Counted from the stretch's first letter, positions 25,639 to 36,242 are shown. The stretch is 64,000 nt of DNA from Lysobacter sp. A03 (GCF_000855665.1 NZ_JXSS01000045.1:62001-126000), one strand, 5' to 3'. Numbers and translations are program-made. The notes: generated by a model not told the origin, from the letters alone.

Positions 25639-27449
25639 CAATCGGTGCTCCCTTCGCGCTGGCGGCGCTCGTATTCAATCCGGAACTTGCGCCGCAGCAG
25701 ACCGCCGGGATCATCGGGGATCCGTCGCAACCAGGCCTCATTGGCAATGCGCTGTTCGCGCTGTTCGGCACTCTCCGGCGTCGCCTCGGCAGCAGCACCG
25801 CCGTCGCTTTCGCCATTCTCGCGCGCGTTATCCAGCGCCTCGCGCATGCGTTCGCGCTGCGCCGCATCGGCGGCAGCCTGCGCCTCGGCATCGGCGGCTT
25901 CAGATTCCGCGGATTCGCCTGCGGGTTCCTCGCTGTCGCTGCCTGGACGTGGCGGTTGTCCCTGATCTTCCTCTGCCGCTGGCGCATTTCCGCCGCGACC
26001 CTCGCCGGCTCCGTCGTCATTGCCCTGTTCGGCATTCTCTTTCTTCTTTTGGTCGTCGCCGCGCTCCGCATCCGACGACGGGTCGCCACTGCCGGAATCG
26101 GCGTCGTCGTTGGGCGCACCCGATGCCCCCGGGGACGACTTCTGACCGGGAGGCGGCTTACGGTTCATCGCCGCCTCGACCGCGCGCCGGTTGGCGACCG
26201 CGTCCTCCATGTCCGGCGCCACTTTGAGCGCCTCGTCATAGGCGGCGATGGCGTCGGCGTAACGGCCTTGGCGGGCAAGCGCGTTGCCGCGGTTGTAGTG
26301 CGCGTCGGCGCCGTCCACATCACCGTAGAGTTTCGCCGCCTGATCAAAGTCGCCACGTCGATACGCCGCTTCCGCGTCCTGCATCGTTCGGTGGGCGCGC
26401 TGGTCCGGGCGTTGCCACAGCTCGGCTGCAAATGCGTCACGGCCGGGGAGCCAGAGGCATATCACCAGCAGCAGGACCGGCGCGCCGCGGCGGAATGCAA
26501 GCAGGGCCAGCAGCATCACAGGCAGCAGCAACCAGTAGCCATCGTCCTCGCGGGTGGTGACCGAACTGCCCGACTCCGTTCCGCCTGCAGTCCCTGCGCC
26601 ACGACGGGAGTCGAGGACTCCCAGCGCGGAGAGGTCGTCGTCGCTTTCGGTAAGCGCTGTATAGCGGCCGCCCCCGGCCGTCGCCAGGCCCTGCAACGAG
26701 GCATCATCGCGGCGGGCGACATCGATCTCTCCGCCGGCCGCGCGATAAGGCGCTCCGTCCGCCGTGCCCAGCCCCAGCACGGATACGGTGTAGCCGCGCG
26801 CACGCGCCTTGGCGGCCTCCGCCTGGGCGGACGGGGTCGCGTGATCGCTCAGCAACAGGATTGTCCCGTCCTGGAAACCGGCCTGGGCCAGCAATTGGGT
26901 CGAGCGGGCGATGGCGCGGTCCGGCCGCTGACCATCAACCGGCATGACATCGGGGTCCAGTGCATCCAGAAACAACGCGACATTGGCAGTATCAGCCGTC
27001 AGGGGCGCCACCGTGAACGCCTCGCCCGCCCATGCCACCAGGCCGACCTGACCACCTTCGCGACCCGCCAACAGACTGGCCAGTTTCACGCGTACCCGTG
27101 CGATCCGCGACGGCGGCGTATCGGCTGCAAGGCTCGCGCTGGAAAGATCGACCGCGACTACCAGCGGCGAGTCCTGGGCCCAAAGTGGCTGCTGGACCTC
27201 GCGCAGGCTGGGACCGGCCAGCGCGAGCACGCAAAGGATGAACGCCAACGCGGCCATCGCCGGCGCGAGCCAGCGACGCGAGACTGGCCCCGGGCTGAGC
27301 AGGTGCGGCAACAGATGCACATCCACCGCCTGCGTCCAGATGCTGGCGCTGGCCCGGCGACGCTGCCACCACCACCCCAGCACCGGCAGCAGCGCCAACG
27401 CCCACAGCCAGTCCGGCCGCAGCCACTGCAGCTGGGCGAGCGCCGCCAT
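25638..27449 (-). CDS. BatB-BatC fusion: membrane VWA domain plus TPR protein
   Basis: A 603-residue protein. Two N-terminal membrane helices flank a von Willebrand A domain (VVAVDLSSASLAADTPPSRIARV...LLSDHATPSAQAEAA); its MIDAS is degenerate (DLSSAS rather than DxSxS with full context). Two more helices follow (YWLLLPVMLLALLAF, APVLLLVICLWL), then TPR repeats (DAEAAYRRGDFDQAAKLYG, ADAHYNRGNALARQGRYADAIAAYDEALKVAP) and a highly charged, low-complexity acidic region. The last part, RRKFRIEYERRQREGSTD, is basic. BatB and BatC are separate in many bacteria but fused here. GGAGG lies 8 bases before ATG 27449. Confidence 0.9.
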   Translation of the reverse strand: MAALAQLQWLRPDWLWALALLPVLGWWWQRRRASASIWTQAVDVHLLPHLLSPGPVSRRWLAPAMAALAFILCVLALAGPSLREVQQPLWAQDSPLVVAVDLSSASLAADTPPSRIARVRVKLASLLAGREGGQVGLVAWAGEAFTVAPLTADTANVALFLDALDPDVMPVDGQRPDRAIARSTQLLAQAGFQDGTILLLSDHATPSAQAEAAKARARGYTVSVLGLGTADGAPYRAAGGEIDVARRDDASLQGLATAGGGRYTALTESDDDLSALGVLDSRRGAGTAGGTESGSSVTTREDDGYWLLLPVMLLALLAFRRGAPVLLLVICLWLPGRDAFAAELWQRPDQRAHRTMQDAEAAYRRGDFDQAAKLYGDVDGADAHYNRGNALARQGRYADAIAAYDEALKVAPDMEDAVANRRAVEAAMNRKPPPGQKSSPGASGAPNDDADSGSGDPSSDAERGDDQKKKENAEQGNDDGAGEGRGGNAPAAEEDQGQPPRPGSDSEEPAGESAESEAADAEAQAAADAAQRERMREALDNARENGESDGGAAAEATPESAEQREQRIANEAWLRRIPDDPGGLLRRKFRIEYERRQREGSTD

Positions 27450-28477
27450 CACAGAAACCTCCGGCGCGGCGCGGCAAAGCCGAGCAGGCCCAATCCGAGC
27501 GCTGCACCCAATGGCCACTGGTAACGCTCGATCCGCGGCCGCACTGCTTCGCCGGGGTGTCGGATCGGCTCGAGCCGGTCGATCTCGGCGTAGATGCCGG
27601 CAAGCTGGGCGGTATCGCGGGCGCGGAAAAACCGCCCGCCGGTGCTTTCGGCAATCCGCGTGAGCGTCGCCTCGTCAACCTCATCCTCGCCCGCGGGAAC
27701 CGGTAACTGGAATCCGAACACGGACATCGCGCCATCACCACCAAAAGCGACGGTGTAAACACGCACCCCGGCATCGCGTGCCAGTTCTGCAGCCTTCAGT
27801 GGTTCCAGCATGCCCGCGTTGTTGACGCCATCGGTGAGCAGGATCAGTACGTGCTCACCTGTGTCGCGATCCTCCGCGCCACTCACCAGCCGTTTCACCG
27901 CCAGGCCGATGCCGTCACCGATCGCGGTTTCGCGGCCCGCCAGTCCGACCACGCTGTCGCCAAGCTGCTGGCGCACCGTCGCCAGATCCAGCGTCGGCGG
28001 CGCCAGCACGTACGCACGTTGGCCGAACACCAGCAAGCCGACGCGATCGCCCTCGCGGCGGTCGAGGAAGTCCGACAGCACCGCCTTGGCCGCCGTGAGC
28101 CGGTCCACCCGGCGCCCGCCGAGGATCATGTCGGGCTCGCTCATGCTGCCCGAAAGGTCCAGCGCGACCATCATTTCGCGACCCGATTGCGGAGGCACGA
28201 CCGCCTCACCGACCTGTTGCGGTCGGGCCGCCGCGAGGCAGAGCAGGAGCCACGCCGCCCAGGCCAGCCACGTACGGGCATTGCGGGCGCTGCCGGTCGC
28301 AGCCGACCCCAACCCTGCCAGGCGATCACCGAACGGCACTCTCAGCGCCGGGCCCGACCTCCGCCGCGCCGGCAAAACCCGGCGCGCCAGCCATGGCAAC
28401 GGCAGGGCGAGCAACAGCCACGGCCACGCGAAACCATCCAGCCATGCACCCACGATGTTGGCGAGCAGGCCGCTCAC
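27449..28477 (-). CDS. batA: BatA-like VWA-domain membrane protein
   Basis: A 342-residue protein. After a first membrane segment (WPWLLLALPLPWLARRVLP) and a second (WLAWAAWLLLCLAAA), the VWA domain shows an intact MIDAS: VALDLSGSMSEPDM, GRETAIGDG (Thr) and LILLTDGVNNAG. A C-terminal membrane helix (WPLGAALGLGLLGFAA) ends the protein, so the VWA domain faces the periplasm. GTG 28477 is chosen because it overlaps the DUF4381 stop (GTGA); the open frame extends upstream to 28678 but that part overlaps the previous gene. It probably interacts with MoxR and the other Bat proteins. Confidence 0.88.
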   Translation of the reverse strand: MSGLLANIVGAWLDGFAWPWLLLALPLPWLARRVLPARRRSGPALRVPFGDRLAGLGSAATGSARNARTWLAWAAWLLLCLAAARPQQVGEAVVPPQSGREMMVALDLSGSMSEPDMILGGRRVDRLTAAKAVLSDFLDRREGDRVGLLVFGQRAYVLAPPTLDLATVRQQLGDSVVGLAGRETAIGDGIGLAVKRLVSGAEDRDTGEHVLILLTDGVNNAGMLEPLKAAELARDAGVRVYTVAFGGDGAMSVFGFQLPVPAGEDEVDEATLTRIAESTGGRFFRARDTAQLAGIYAEIDRLEPIRHPGEAVRPRIERYQWPLGAALGLGLLGFAAPRRRFL

Positions 28478-28968
28478 TTGGCGGCCATCCACTGCTGGAA
28501 CCGCGCACGCGCCAGTGATCGCAGGGCCGCGACATCGGCCGGGTCGACGTCGATCTCCGGCCGGAAGGCACCTTCCAGCAGCAAGCGTCCGGGTGCGCCG
28601 GCGAACCCGCCGTCGGCCGCACCGGACCTCCGCCTGCGCCGGCCATCGCCAGCGTGGCGGTCGAGAAATTCCAGCCACGCATCCCCCCGCAGGCGGTCGG
28701 CGGACGGATCGATACGGCGCGCGGCGCGGCGCAAAAGCTGGGAAATGGCCGCCACTTCATCCACCGGGGTCGGCGCTTCAGCAACGGCGCTGTCAAAGAT
28801 CGCCGCGATCCCCCGCCGTCGCTGCGCGCGCTCCCACCGCACGGCCATCACGACCCCCAGCACCAGCAGGCCGGCCCCCGCCAGCAGCCACCATCCCGGT
28901 GCAGGCGGCCAGAACGGCGGCGCCGGCGGCTGGTGGATATCACGCAGCAGCAGTGTCGGGTCCTGCAT
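28474..28968 (-). CDS. DUF4381 membrane protein of the moxR-bat operon
   Basis: A 164-residue protein with the DUF4381 layout: short N-terminus (LLLRDIHQPPAPPFWPPAPGWW), one membrane helix (WLLAGAGLLVLGVVMAVRW), then a cytoplasmic helical domain with VAAISQLLRRAARRIDP, RLRGDAWLEFLDRH and a C-terminal LRSLARARFQQWM. A Gly/Arg-rich stretch (DGRRRRRSGAADGG) lies between. The start ATG 28968 overlaps the DUF58 stop (TGATG). Function is unknown; the gene is a regular member of this operon type. Confidence 0.85.
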   Translation of the reverse strand: MQDPTLLLRDIHQPPAPPFWPPAPGWWLLAGAGLLVLGVVMAVRWERAQRRRGIAAIFDSAVAEAPTPVDEVAAISQLLRRAARRIDPSADRLRGDAWLEFLDRHAGDGRRRRRSGAADGGFAGAPGRLLLEGAFRPEIDVDPADVAALRSLARARFQQWMAAK

Positions 28969-29861
28969 CACGCAACCAGTGCGGGACGTCGGTCCTGCAG
29001 CGCCAGCCAGGATTCGCTGGGGGCATCGCCGGACAGGACATGCACCCGCACGCCGCGGGTGGGCAGGGTCTTCAGCGCAGCACGCACGGGGGCGGAGAAC
29101 TCGGCGTCCCAGCGCTGCCGGGCCGCAGCCGCGGCCAGATCGACCTCGACCCGATGGCCTCCGGCCTGGAAAGGCAGCACCGCAGAAGGCGGATGCACCT
29201 CAAGCGGATCCGTCAACAGCAACAGGACCACCTCCTGGTGGCGTGCGAGCGCGGTCCAGCGGGACGCAGGCAGGGCGGCGACACTGGCAGGATCGGCCAC
29301 CACCAGCACCCGGGAGCCCGGCCGCAACACCCGCTGGGCATGGTCCAGGGCGACTGGCAGGCCTTTGTCGTCATCGGGCGGGGCGGCATACCAACGCGCC
29401 AGCGCTTCGATCACCCGCAACGCTCCGCGTGCGCCTCCAGCCGGGGAAACCGGCGGCTCGACGGTGGACCCGCGCAGCGCCGCGACGCGGTCGCCGTCGC
29501 GGATCGCGGCCCAGGCCGCAATGGCCCCGGCGCGCGCCGCCTGCACCGACTTGAAGCGCACACGGGTACCGAAATACAGGCTGTCGGCAGTGTCGGCGAC
29601 GATGAGACTCAGTCGCTCGCGCTCGGCCTGGTAGAGCTTGGTGTGGGCACGCCCCGTGCGCGCGGTCACCCGCCAGTCGATGTGGCGCGCGTCGTCGCCG
29701 GCGGCGTACTCGCGCGATTCGGCGTATTCCATGCCCCGGCCCCGCATCGGGGAGATGGCCTGGCCACCGCCATGACTGCCCCGCCGCGGCGTCCGGCGCC
29801 CGGTTACTGCGGCGCGCAGTGCCACCAGTTCCTCTATTGCGGGGATGACCCCATCGCTCAC
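28968..29861 (-). CDS. DUF58 domain protein
   Basis: A 297-residue cytosolic protein from a GTG start at 29861 that overlaps the moxR stop (GTGA). The DUF58 core is RGMEYAESREYAAGDDARHIDWRVTARTGRAHTKLYQAERERL, followed by a VWA-like fold (LIVADTADSLYFGT, VLVVADPASVAALPASRW, VVLLLLTDPLEVHPPS). Proteins of this group are invariably encoded next to MoxR ATPases and are thought to be their clients or adaptors; no enzymatic activity is established. Confidence 0.88.
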   Translation of the reverse strand: MSDGVIPAIEELVALRAAVTGRRTPRRGSHGGGQAISPMRGRGMEYAESREYAAGDDARHIDWRVTARTGRAHTKLYQAERERLSLIVADTADSLYFGTRVRFKSVQAARAGAIAAWAAIRDGDRVAALRGSTVEPPVSPAGGARGALRVIEALARWYAAPPDDDKGLPVALDHAQRVLRPGSRVLVVADPASVAALPASRWTALARHQEVVLLLLTDPLEVHPPSAVLPFQAGGHRVEVDLAAAAARQRWDAEFSAPVRAALKTLPTRGVRVHVLSGDAPSESWLALQDRRPALVA

Positions 29862-30886
29862 GGCAACGGCACCTTGGCAATGAGTTCGGCGACCAGGCGG
29901 TCACCGTCCCACCCTTCAGCGGTGGCTTCGTAACTGGGCAACACGCGATGGCGCAGCACGTCCGGCGCCACGTCGCGCACGTCGTCGGGAGTGACAAAAT
30001 CACGGCCCAGCAGCCAGGCGCGCGCACGCGCACAACGTTCCAGGGCAATGGATCCGCGCGGGCTCGCGCCCCACTCGATCCGGCGCGCGAGCGCGGCGTC
30101 ATAGCTGCTGGCGTCACGCGAGGCCAGCACCAACTCCACCAGGTATCGTTCCACCATCGGCGCGACGTGCAGCTCGAGCACCTCGGCGCGCGCTGCGAAG
30201 ACGTCTTCCAGCGGCAGTTTTTTGAACACCTGCTCGGTGTGGGTCAGCGCGCGGCGCGCCTGGTTGCGTGCCAAGGCCAGGATGCGTGTTTCGGCGTCCA
30301 CGTCGGGGTAGCCTATCCGTACGTGCATCAGGAACCGGTCCAGTTGCGCTTCAGGCAGGGGGAATGTCCCCTCCTGCTCGATCGGGTTTTGGGTGGCCAT
30401 CACCAGGAACAGGTCCGGCAGGGGATACGTCGCCCGCCCGACCGTGACCTGACGCTCACCCATCGCCTCCAGCAATGCCGACTGCACCTTCGCCGGCGCG
30501 CGGTTGATCTCGTCGGCCAGCAGGATCGGATGAAATACCGGGCCCGGCATGAACTCGAAACGGCCATCCTGCGGCCTCCAGATCTCGGTGCCGGTCAGAT
30601 CCGAGGGCAGCAGGTCCGGGGTGAACTGCACGCGGGCGAAATCCGCGTCGAGCCGCGATGCCAGTGCACGGATCGCCGTGGTCTTGGCCAGCCCGGGTGC
30701 ACCTTCCACCAGAAGATGGCCATCGGCGAGCAGTGCGATCAACAGCCGTTCGACCAACCGAGATTGGCCGATGATCTGTTCCGACAACGCGGCCCTCAGC
30801 TCGTCAAACGCCGCCTGCAGCCGACCCGGCGTGGCGTGTTCGCCGGACTCGGAGGCGGGTGCGAAATCGTCAGTCACGTGTTCCAT
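29858..30886 (-). CDS. MoxR-family AAA+ ATPase
   Basis: A 342-residue chaperone-like ATPase. The Walker A motif is LLVEGAPGLAKTTAIRAL; Walker B is ILLADEINRAPAKVQSALLEAMGERQVT. Sensor 1 lies in VMATQNPIEQEGTFPLPEAQLDRF and the lid domain follows with WGASPRGSIALERCARARAWL. MoxR ATPases assemble or activate VWA-domain partners, here BatA and BatB. ATG 30886 is preceded by GGGA; TTG 30889 is adjacent. It is the first gene of a six-gene leftward operon in which every junction overlaps. Confidence 0.93.
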   Translation of the reverse strand: MEHVTDDFAPASESGEHATPGRLQAAFDELRAALSEQIIGQSRLVERLLIALLADGHLLVEGAPGLAKTTAIRALASRLDADFARVQFTPDLLPSDLTGTEIWRPQDGRFEFMPGPVFHPILLADEINRAPAKVQSALLEAMGERQVTVGRATYPLPDLFLVMATQNPIEQEGTFPLPEAQLDRFLMHVRIGYPDVDAETRILALARNQARRALTHTEQVFKKLPLEDVFAARAEVLELHVAPMVERYLVELVLASRDASSYDAALARRIEWGASPRGSIALERCARARAWLLGRDFVTPDDVRDVAPDVLRHRVLPSYEATAEGWDGDRLVAELIAKVPLP

Positions 30887-30986
30887 CAAGAATCCCGGTT
30901 GCGACCCCGATTACGGGTATCGGACAAGTTTGACCCAAGTAGGAGCGACGGGTTCAACGCGCTGCCATCGACGTTCAGCGTCCACC

Positions 30987-31016
30987 AAAAAAAACGGAGC
31001 CCGAAGGCTCCGTTTT
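30987..31016 (-). terminator. rho-independent terminator of the pil operon
   Basis: AAAACGGAGCC (30991-31001) pairs with GGCTCCGTTTT (31006-31016) around CGAA. On the minus strand the stem is followed by eight T. It lies 18 bases after the pilQ stop and separates the pil operon from moxR. Confidence 0.92.
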
Positions 31017-31033
31017 CCCATCCCACCGCCGGA

Positions 31034-32980
31034 TCAGTTGCGGTGGTTGCGCTGCGACACTTCCAGCACCTTGGGCGTGACGAAGATCAGCAATTCCGCC
31101 TTTTCCTTCTGGCGACCCTTCTTCTTGAACAGGTTGCCAAGGAAGGGGATGTCGCCCAGGAAGGGCACCTTGCTCGCGTCTTCGCGGTCGCGGAACTCGT
31201 ACACACCGCCAACCACGACGGTCTGGCCGTCCTCCACCAGCACCGCGGTATTGACTTCGCGGGTGCTGATCTGGGGCACGTCACCTATACCGGTCTTGAC
31301 GAAGCCCTCGATCTCGTCCTTCTTCACATTGAGATTAAGGAATACGCGGCCGTCGTTGGTGATGGTCGGCGTGACCTTCATCTCCAGCACGACTTCCTTG
31401 AACTGCACGCTCGGGGTCGCCACGCCGCCCGCCGTCGCCGGCTGGATGGTCACGTAACCCACTTCCTGACCCTGCTTGATGACCGCCTCACGCTGGTTGC
31501 TGGTGACGATGCGCGGGTTGGAGATCACCTCACCACGACCCTGGGTCTGCATCGCCGACAGCTCGATGTCGAGCAGGTAACCGGCATTGAGGATGGAAAG
31601 CGCGACCTGGCCGGCGGGGTTGGCGACCGCCAGGTTGGTCATCAGTGCGCGTTCAATGATCGTGCCTGGGGTCCCGTCGTTGACCGAATTCAGATTGTCC
31701 TTGTTTGCACCGAGTTCACCGCTGAAGCCGACGTTGTTTTTGGTGCCGCTGATGCCAAACCGCGAACCCAGCTCTCGCGAGAAGCTCTCCGTGGCCACCA
31801 CGACCCGCGCCTCGATCACCACCTGGTCGACCGGGCGGTCGATCACTGCGATCAGCTCTTTCATCTCGGCGACTTTCTTCGGCGTGTCGCTGATCATCAG
31901 GGTATTGGTGCGCTCGTCGGCGACCAGACGACCGCGCGGCGACGGGAAGCCGGTATCGGTATTGCTGCTGCCACCCCCCGACCCGCCGCTGCCACCCGAA
32001 CCGCCGACGCCCTTGGCTTCGGTCAACGCCGTGTAGATCTGACCGGCATTGTGGTAGTTGATCTGGATGTACTCGGTGGTCAACTCGACCCGGTTGGACA
32101 TGGCGATCCGCGCATCTTCGCGGGCCTGCTCATGCTGGGCCAGTTCAGCCTGCGGTGCGACCCAGACCACGTTGCCGCTGCGGCGCTTGTCCAGGCCCTT
32201 GGCCTGCAGCACGATGTCCAGCGCCTGGTCCCACGGCACGTTGATCAAACGCAGCGTTACGTTGCCCTGCACGGTGTCGGCGGCAACGATGTTGAGGTTG
32301 GATTCCTCGGCCACCAGCTGCAGCACGGTGCGCACCGGCACGTCCTGGAAGTTGAACGTAACCGGACGGCCACCGTAGACCTTGGTCTCCGTCGTGGAGA
32401 CGCCACTGGTTGCACCCATCGCCGGCGCACGACTCGACTTCGCAACCGTAGCCACCTCGGCACGCGGCACGATCTCGACCACGTAGTCCTTGCCGGTCTG
32501 GTAGGCCATCGATTCGAACGGGCCACCGGTGTTGAGCACCAGGGTGGTGCCGCCGCCGCTGCTGCGCGCTTCGATGTTGTCCACCGGAGTGGCGAAGTCG
32601 GACACGTTCAGCGGTCGCTGCAGGTTCGCCGGCAAGGACGCGTTGGCCACGTTGATGACCACCGAGTTGCCCTGGCTGCGCATGTCCGGCGCAGCGCCTT
32701 CGCCGGTGAAGCTCAGGATGAGGCGACCCGCGCCCCCGTCGCCCCGCTTGAAGTCGATGTTGGACACCGAGACGGTTCCGGGCACCTGCTTGGCAGGATC
32801 CGGGCTGGAGGCCGGTGCGACATGCGCACTGGTCACCTGGCCCGGGTCGGCGCCCGCTGGTCCGGCGGCATGCGCTCCACTGACGGCGGCCATCGCCCCC
32901 AGCAGCAGGCCCAAACCTGTATTGCGGAGCACCATGGGGCGCTGCGCACGTGGCGATCGTATGGCTTTGTAAACGGTCAT
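31034..32980 (-). CDS. pilQ: type IV pilus secretin PilQ
   Basis: Outer-membrane secretin pore through which the type IV pilus extends. It has 648 residues: signal peptide (LGLLLGAMAAVSGAHA), AMIN domain (SVSNIDFKRGDGGAGRLILSF...), STN/N0 domain (VTFNFQDVPVRTVLQLVAEESNLNIV), N1 domain (YIQINYHNAGQIYTAL), then the secretin core with QVVIEARVVVATESFSRELG, VISNPRIVTSNQREAVIKQG and VPFLGDIPFLGNLFKKKG. Only one AMIN domain is visible. A glycine/serine stretch (GGSGGSGGSGGGSS) interrupts the N1 domain loop. Start ATG 32980 has GGGGAA upstream. It is the last gene of the operon, 19 bp after pilP. Confidence 0.96.
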   Translation of the reverse strand: MTVYKAIRSPRAQRPMVLRNTGLGLLLGAMAAVSGAHAAGPAGADPGQVTSAHVAPASSPDPAKQVPGTVSVSNIDFKRGDGGAGRLILSFTGEGAAPDMRSQGNSVVINVANASLPANLQRPLNVSDFATPVDNIEARSSGGGTTLVLNTGGPFESMAYQTGKDYVVEIVPRAEVATVAKSSRAPAMGATSGVSTTETKVYGGRPVTFNFQDVPVRTVLQLVAEESNLNIVAADTVQGNVTLRLINVPWDQALDIVLQAKGLDKRRSGNVVWVAPQAELAQHEQAREDARIAMSNRVELTTEYIQINYHNAGQIYTALTEAKGVGGSGGSGGSGGGSSNTDTGFPSPRGRLVADERTNTLMISDTPKKVAEMKELIAVIDRPVDQVVIEARVVVATESFSRELGSRFGISGTKNNVGFSGELGANKDNLNSVNDGTPGTIIERALMTNLAVANPAGQVALSILNAGYLLDIELSAMQTQGRGEVISNPRIVTSNQREAVIKQGQEVGYVTIQPATAGGVATPSVQFKEVVLEMKVTPTITNDGRVFLNLNVKKDEIEGFVKTGIGDVPQISTREVNTAVLVEDGQTVVVGGVYEFRDREDASKVPFLGDIPFLGNLFKKKGRQKEKAELLIFVTPKVLEVSQRNHRN

Positions 32981-32999
32981 CGTGCTAATTCCCCAATCC

Positions 33000-33557
33000 T
33001 TATTGATCTTCCAAGGTGAGCGACGCCGGACGTTCCAGCCAGCCCCCCGCACCGTCCGACACCAGTTCCACCAACTCGATGCGGTCCTCGAACACGCCGG
33101 TCACCCGACCGTCGCTTTGACCCATGTACTCACCCCGGGTCACTTTGTAGGTCACCTTGTCGGGCGCCATCACCAGGGCAACGGTTCCACCGCCCCGGCC
33201 CAGCGTCCCCACCATGTCCAGCGAATCCAGCGGAAACTGCTCCAGGGGCACCTTGCGTCGATCCGAATCGGGCCGCAGGCCGCCGCTGCTGTCGCGGTCG
33301 GTGAACGCATTGCTGAAGGGGTCCCGCAGGCCGTGCGCGGCATATTCGAAGGTCTCGAACTGCTGCATGATCGGGAGCGGATCCAGTGGCGGCGCCGGTC
33401 TCGTCTTGACGTCCGCGACCCAGCCTTCAAGGTTCGGCGCGTCGCCATACGTGCTGGTCACTCCGCGGGTGCAGCCGGCCACGGCCACGAGTGCCACTGC
33501 CGCGACCAACAGACGTGGCGCTCCCGCACGGCGGCGGATGGTCGAGCTACCCATCAT
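33000..33557 (-). CDS. pilP: type IV pilus lipoprotein PilP
   Basis: Inner-membrane lipoprotein that joins PilNO to the PilQ secretin. It has 185 residues. The signal peptide LLVAAVALVAVAGC ends at a lipobox, with the cysteine as lipid site. A flexible linker precedes the beta-sandwich HR domain: GLRDPFSNAF, LEQFPLDSLDMVGTLGRGGGTVALVMAPDKVTYKVTRGEYMGQSDGRVTG. Start ATG 33557 overlaps the pilO stop (ATGA). All junctions in pilMNOP overlap, so expression is probably coupled. Confidence 0.95.
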   Translation of the reverse strand: MMGSSTIRRRAGAPRLLVAAVALVAVAGCTRGVTSTYGDAPNLEGWVADVKTRPAPPLDPLPIMQQFETFEYAAHGLRDPFSNAFTDRDSSGGLRPDSDRRKVPLEQFPLDSLDMVGTLGRGGGTVALVMAPDKVTYKVTRGEYMGQSDGRVTGVFEDRIELVELVSDGAGGWLERPASLTLEDQ

Positions 33558-34219
33558 TTTGCCCCCTTCTTTTCAGCTTCAGCGGCAGCGGTTTGCTCCG
33601 CCATCTCTTCTTCGTCCAGATAGCGGTAGGTCTTCACCGTGCCGGCCAGTTCGAGCGGCGAGTTGGCGGTGATGCCCGTCTCCTTGCCTTTGCCGCGTGG
33701 CTTCAGCGAGATGTCGTGCATCGTCATGATGACCACCCGTGGCAGTGATGCCACGCCGCTGACGAAGCCACCGAACTGGTGATACGAGCCAACCATGCGC
33801 AGCGCGATGGGCTTCTCCGCGTAGAACTCCTTGGGCTGTTCGGGACCGGGCTGGAACAACTCGTTGGCAATGCCGGTGGCCAGCGCGGTCTGCGAAATGT
33901 CGACGATCAGGTCGGGCATCTCGGTCTTGCTCGGCAACTGCCGCAGCATCTGCTGCAGTTGCTGCTCCATCTCGGCCAGTTGCAGCTTCAGCGGCTCCAG
34001 GTTGGATGCCCTGCCCTGCTTGGTCTCGAAGGTGCCTCGCAACTCGGTTTCCGTGCGCTCCAGGCTTTCCAGGGTCTCGCGCTTGTCACGCACGAACAGC
34101 CACCAGCTGAGCCCCACGATCAGCAACACCAGGATCACGCACAGGCCGATCTTGGCCTGTTGTGGCCAACCGCCGATGTTGTTGAAGTCCAGTTCCTTGA
34201 TATTGATTTTCTTGCTCAC
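33554..34219 (-). CDS. pilO: type IV pilus alignment protein PilO
   Basis: Bitopic inner-membrane protein that dimerises with PilN in the pilus alignment subcomplex. It has 221 residues: short cytoplasmic N-terminus, membrane helix (IGLCVILVLLIVGLSWWLFV), a coiled-coil of ~70 residues (ETLESLERTETELRGTFETKQ...), then a ferredoxin-like periplasmic domain (EFYAEKPIALRMVGSYHQFGGFVSGVASLPRVVIM). The C-terminal tail is Glu/Ala/Lys-rich. It starts with GTG at 34219, overlapping the pilN stop (GTGA). Confidence 0.95.
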   Translation of the reverse strand: MSKKINIKELDFNNIGGWPQQAKIGLCVILVLLIVGLSWWLFVRDKRETLESLERTETELRGTFETKQGRASNLEPLKLQLAEMEQQLQQMLRQLPSKTEMPDLIVDISQTALATGIANELFQPGPEQPKEFYAEKPIALRMVGSYHQFGGFVSGVASLPRVVIMTMHDISLKPRGKGKETGITANSPLELAGTVKTYRYLDEEEMAEQTAAAEAEKKGAK

Positions 34220-35003
34220 GACGCGGCTCCACTCTCAGGGGCAACGGCCGACGCGGCCGGCGCGGCGGGTTCCTCGTTTGCGTCGTCGGGCTTCGGGGCG
34301 AGATCGGCTGCGTCCTCGCTGCGTGCAGCCTGACCGGCATCGGATGCAGCGCTCGTCTCGGGCGCGGACGCTCCCGCCGACTCGGCGACAGCCTCAGTCG
34401 CTGTATCGAGCTGGGCCACCTGCCCATCTACAACACCATCCCCGTCCTCGTCCCCGGTCGCGCTGGGGTTGGCCAGCTTGACCTGCAACTTGAACTCGTA
34501 CGGCAGGCCCTGCTCGAACCCCTTGGCCTCAATGATCGACAGCTCGGGACGGGTCATCCAGCCCGAGCCTTCCAGGTTGCGCATATAGGTACTGACGCGC
34601 GCATTGGACTGGGAGCGGCCTTCCAGGGTGAGGATCTCGTTGTCCTGCTTGATGGAGGTCAGCACGACGCCGTCAGGGATGGTGCGCACCAGCGAGTCAA
34701 ACAGATGGACCATCTGCGAGCGGTTTGCCTGCAGCTCCTCGATCACTTCCTTGCGCGCCAGCAGCTGGGACTTCTTGCGGTCCAGCTCGTCGATTTCCTC
34801 GATCTTCTTGTCGACCTCGGCAATTTGCGCCTTGAGGTAATCGTTGCGTTCGTTCTGCCCGTCGATCTGGGCATTGTGGTACCAGATGATCATGAACGAC
34901 AGCACGATCGCACCCAGCGCAGACATCACCAGCAGCAGCATGGTGTCCTTCTGGCGCTGCTTGCGGCGCTCTGCGCGCCACGGAAGAAGGTTGATCCGTG
35001 CCA

Positions 35004-35004
<1 letters not shown>
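34216..35004 (-). CDS. pilN: type IV pilus alignment protein PilN
   Basis: Inner-membrane protein whose cytoplasmic N-terminus binds PilM: the conserved INLLPWR motif is at residues 4-10. A membrane helix (LLLVMSALGAIVLSFMIIWY) is followed by a coiled-coil (NERNDYLKAQIAEVDKKIEEIDELDRKK) and a ferredoxin-like fold with TIPDGVVLTSIKQDNEILTLEG. It has 262 residues, longer than most PilN because of a ~75-residue Ala/Asp/Glu/Pro-rich C-terminal tail that looks disordered. ATG 35004 overlaps the pilM stop (TGATG). Confidence 0.95.
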
Positions 35005-36080
<1,076 letters not shown>

Positions 36081-36242
36081 TCAGATGCTGTACGCACCGC
36101 TTGTGGCCGATCCTTAGATAACGGACTTTTCACAAGCCCGCAAGCACTTCCATCCCCAACTGCCCACCAGTGCCCGTTTCTGTCGCAAATGGGCTTGCCC
36201 CGGGCCGCAGTATTCCAGACCCGGGGCGTCTTGTCTTGACTG

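Noticed and set aside
29948-33019. Long plus-strand open frame opposite moxR and pilQ
   Set aside because: It spans the strong pil terminator and two unrelated real genes; the amino acid composition is that of an antisense shadow.
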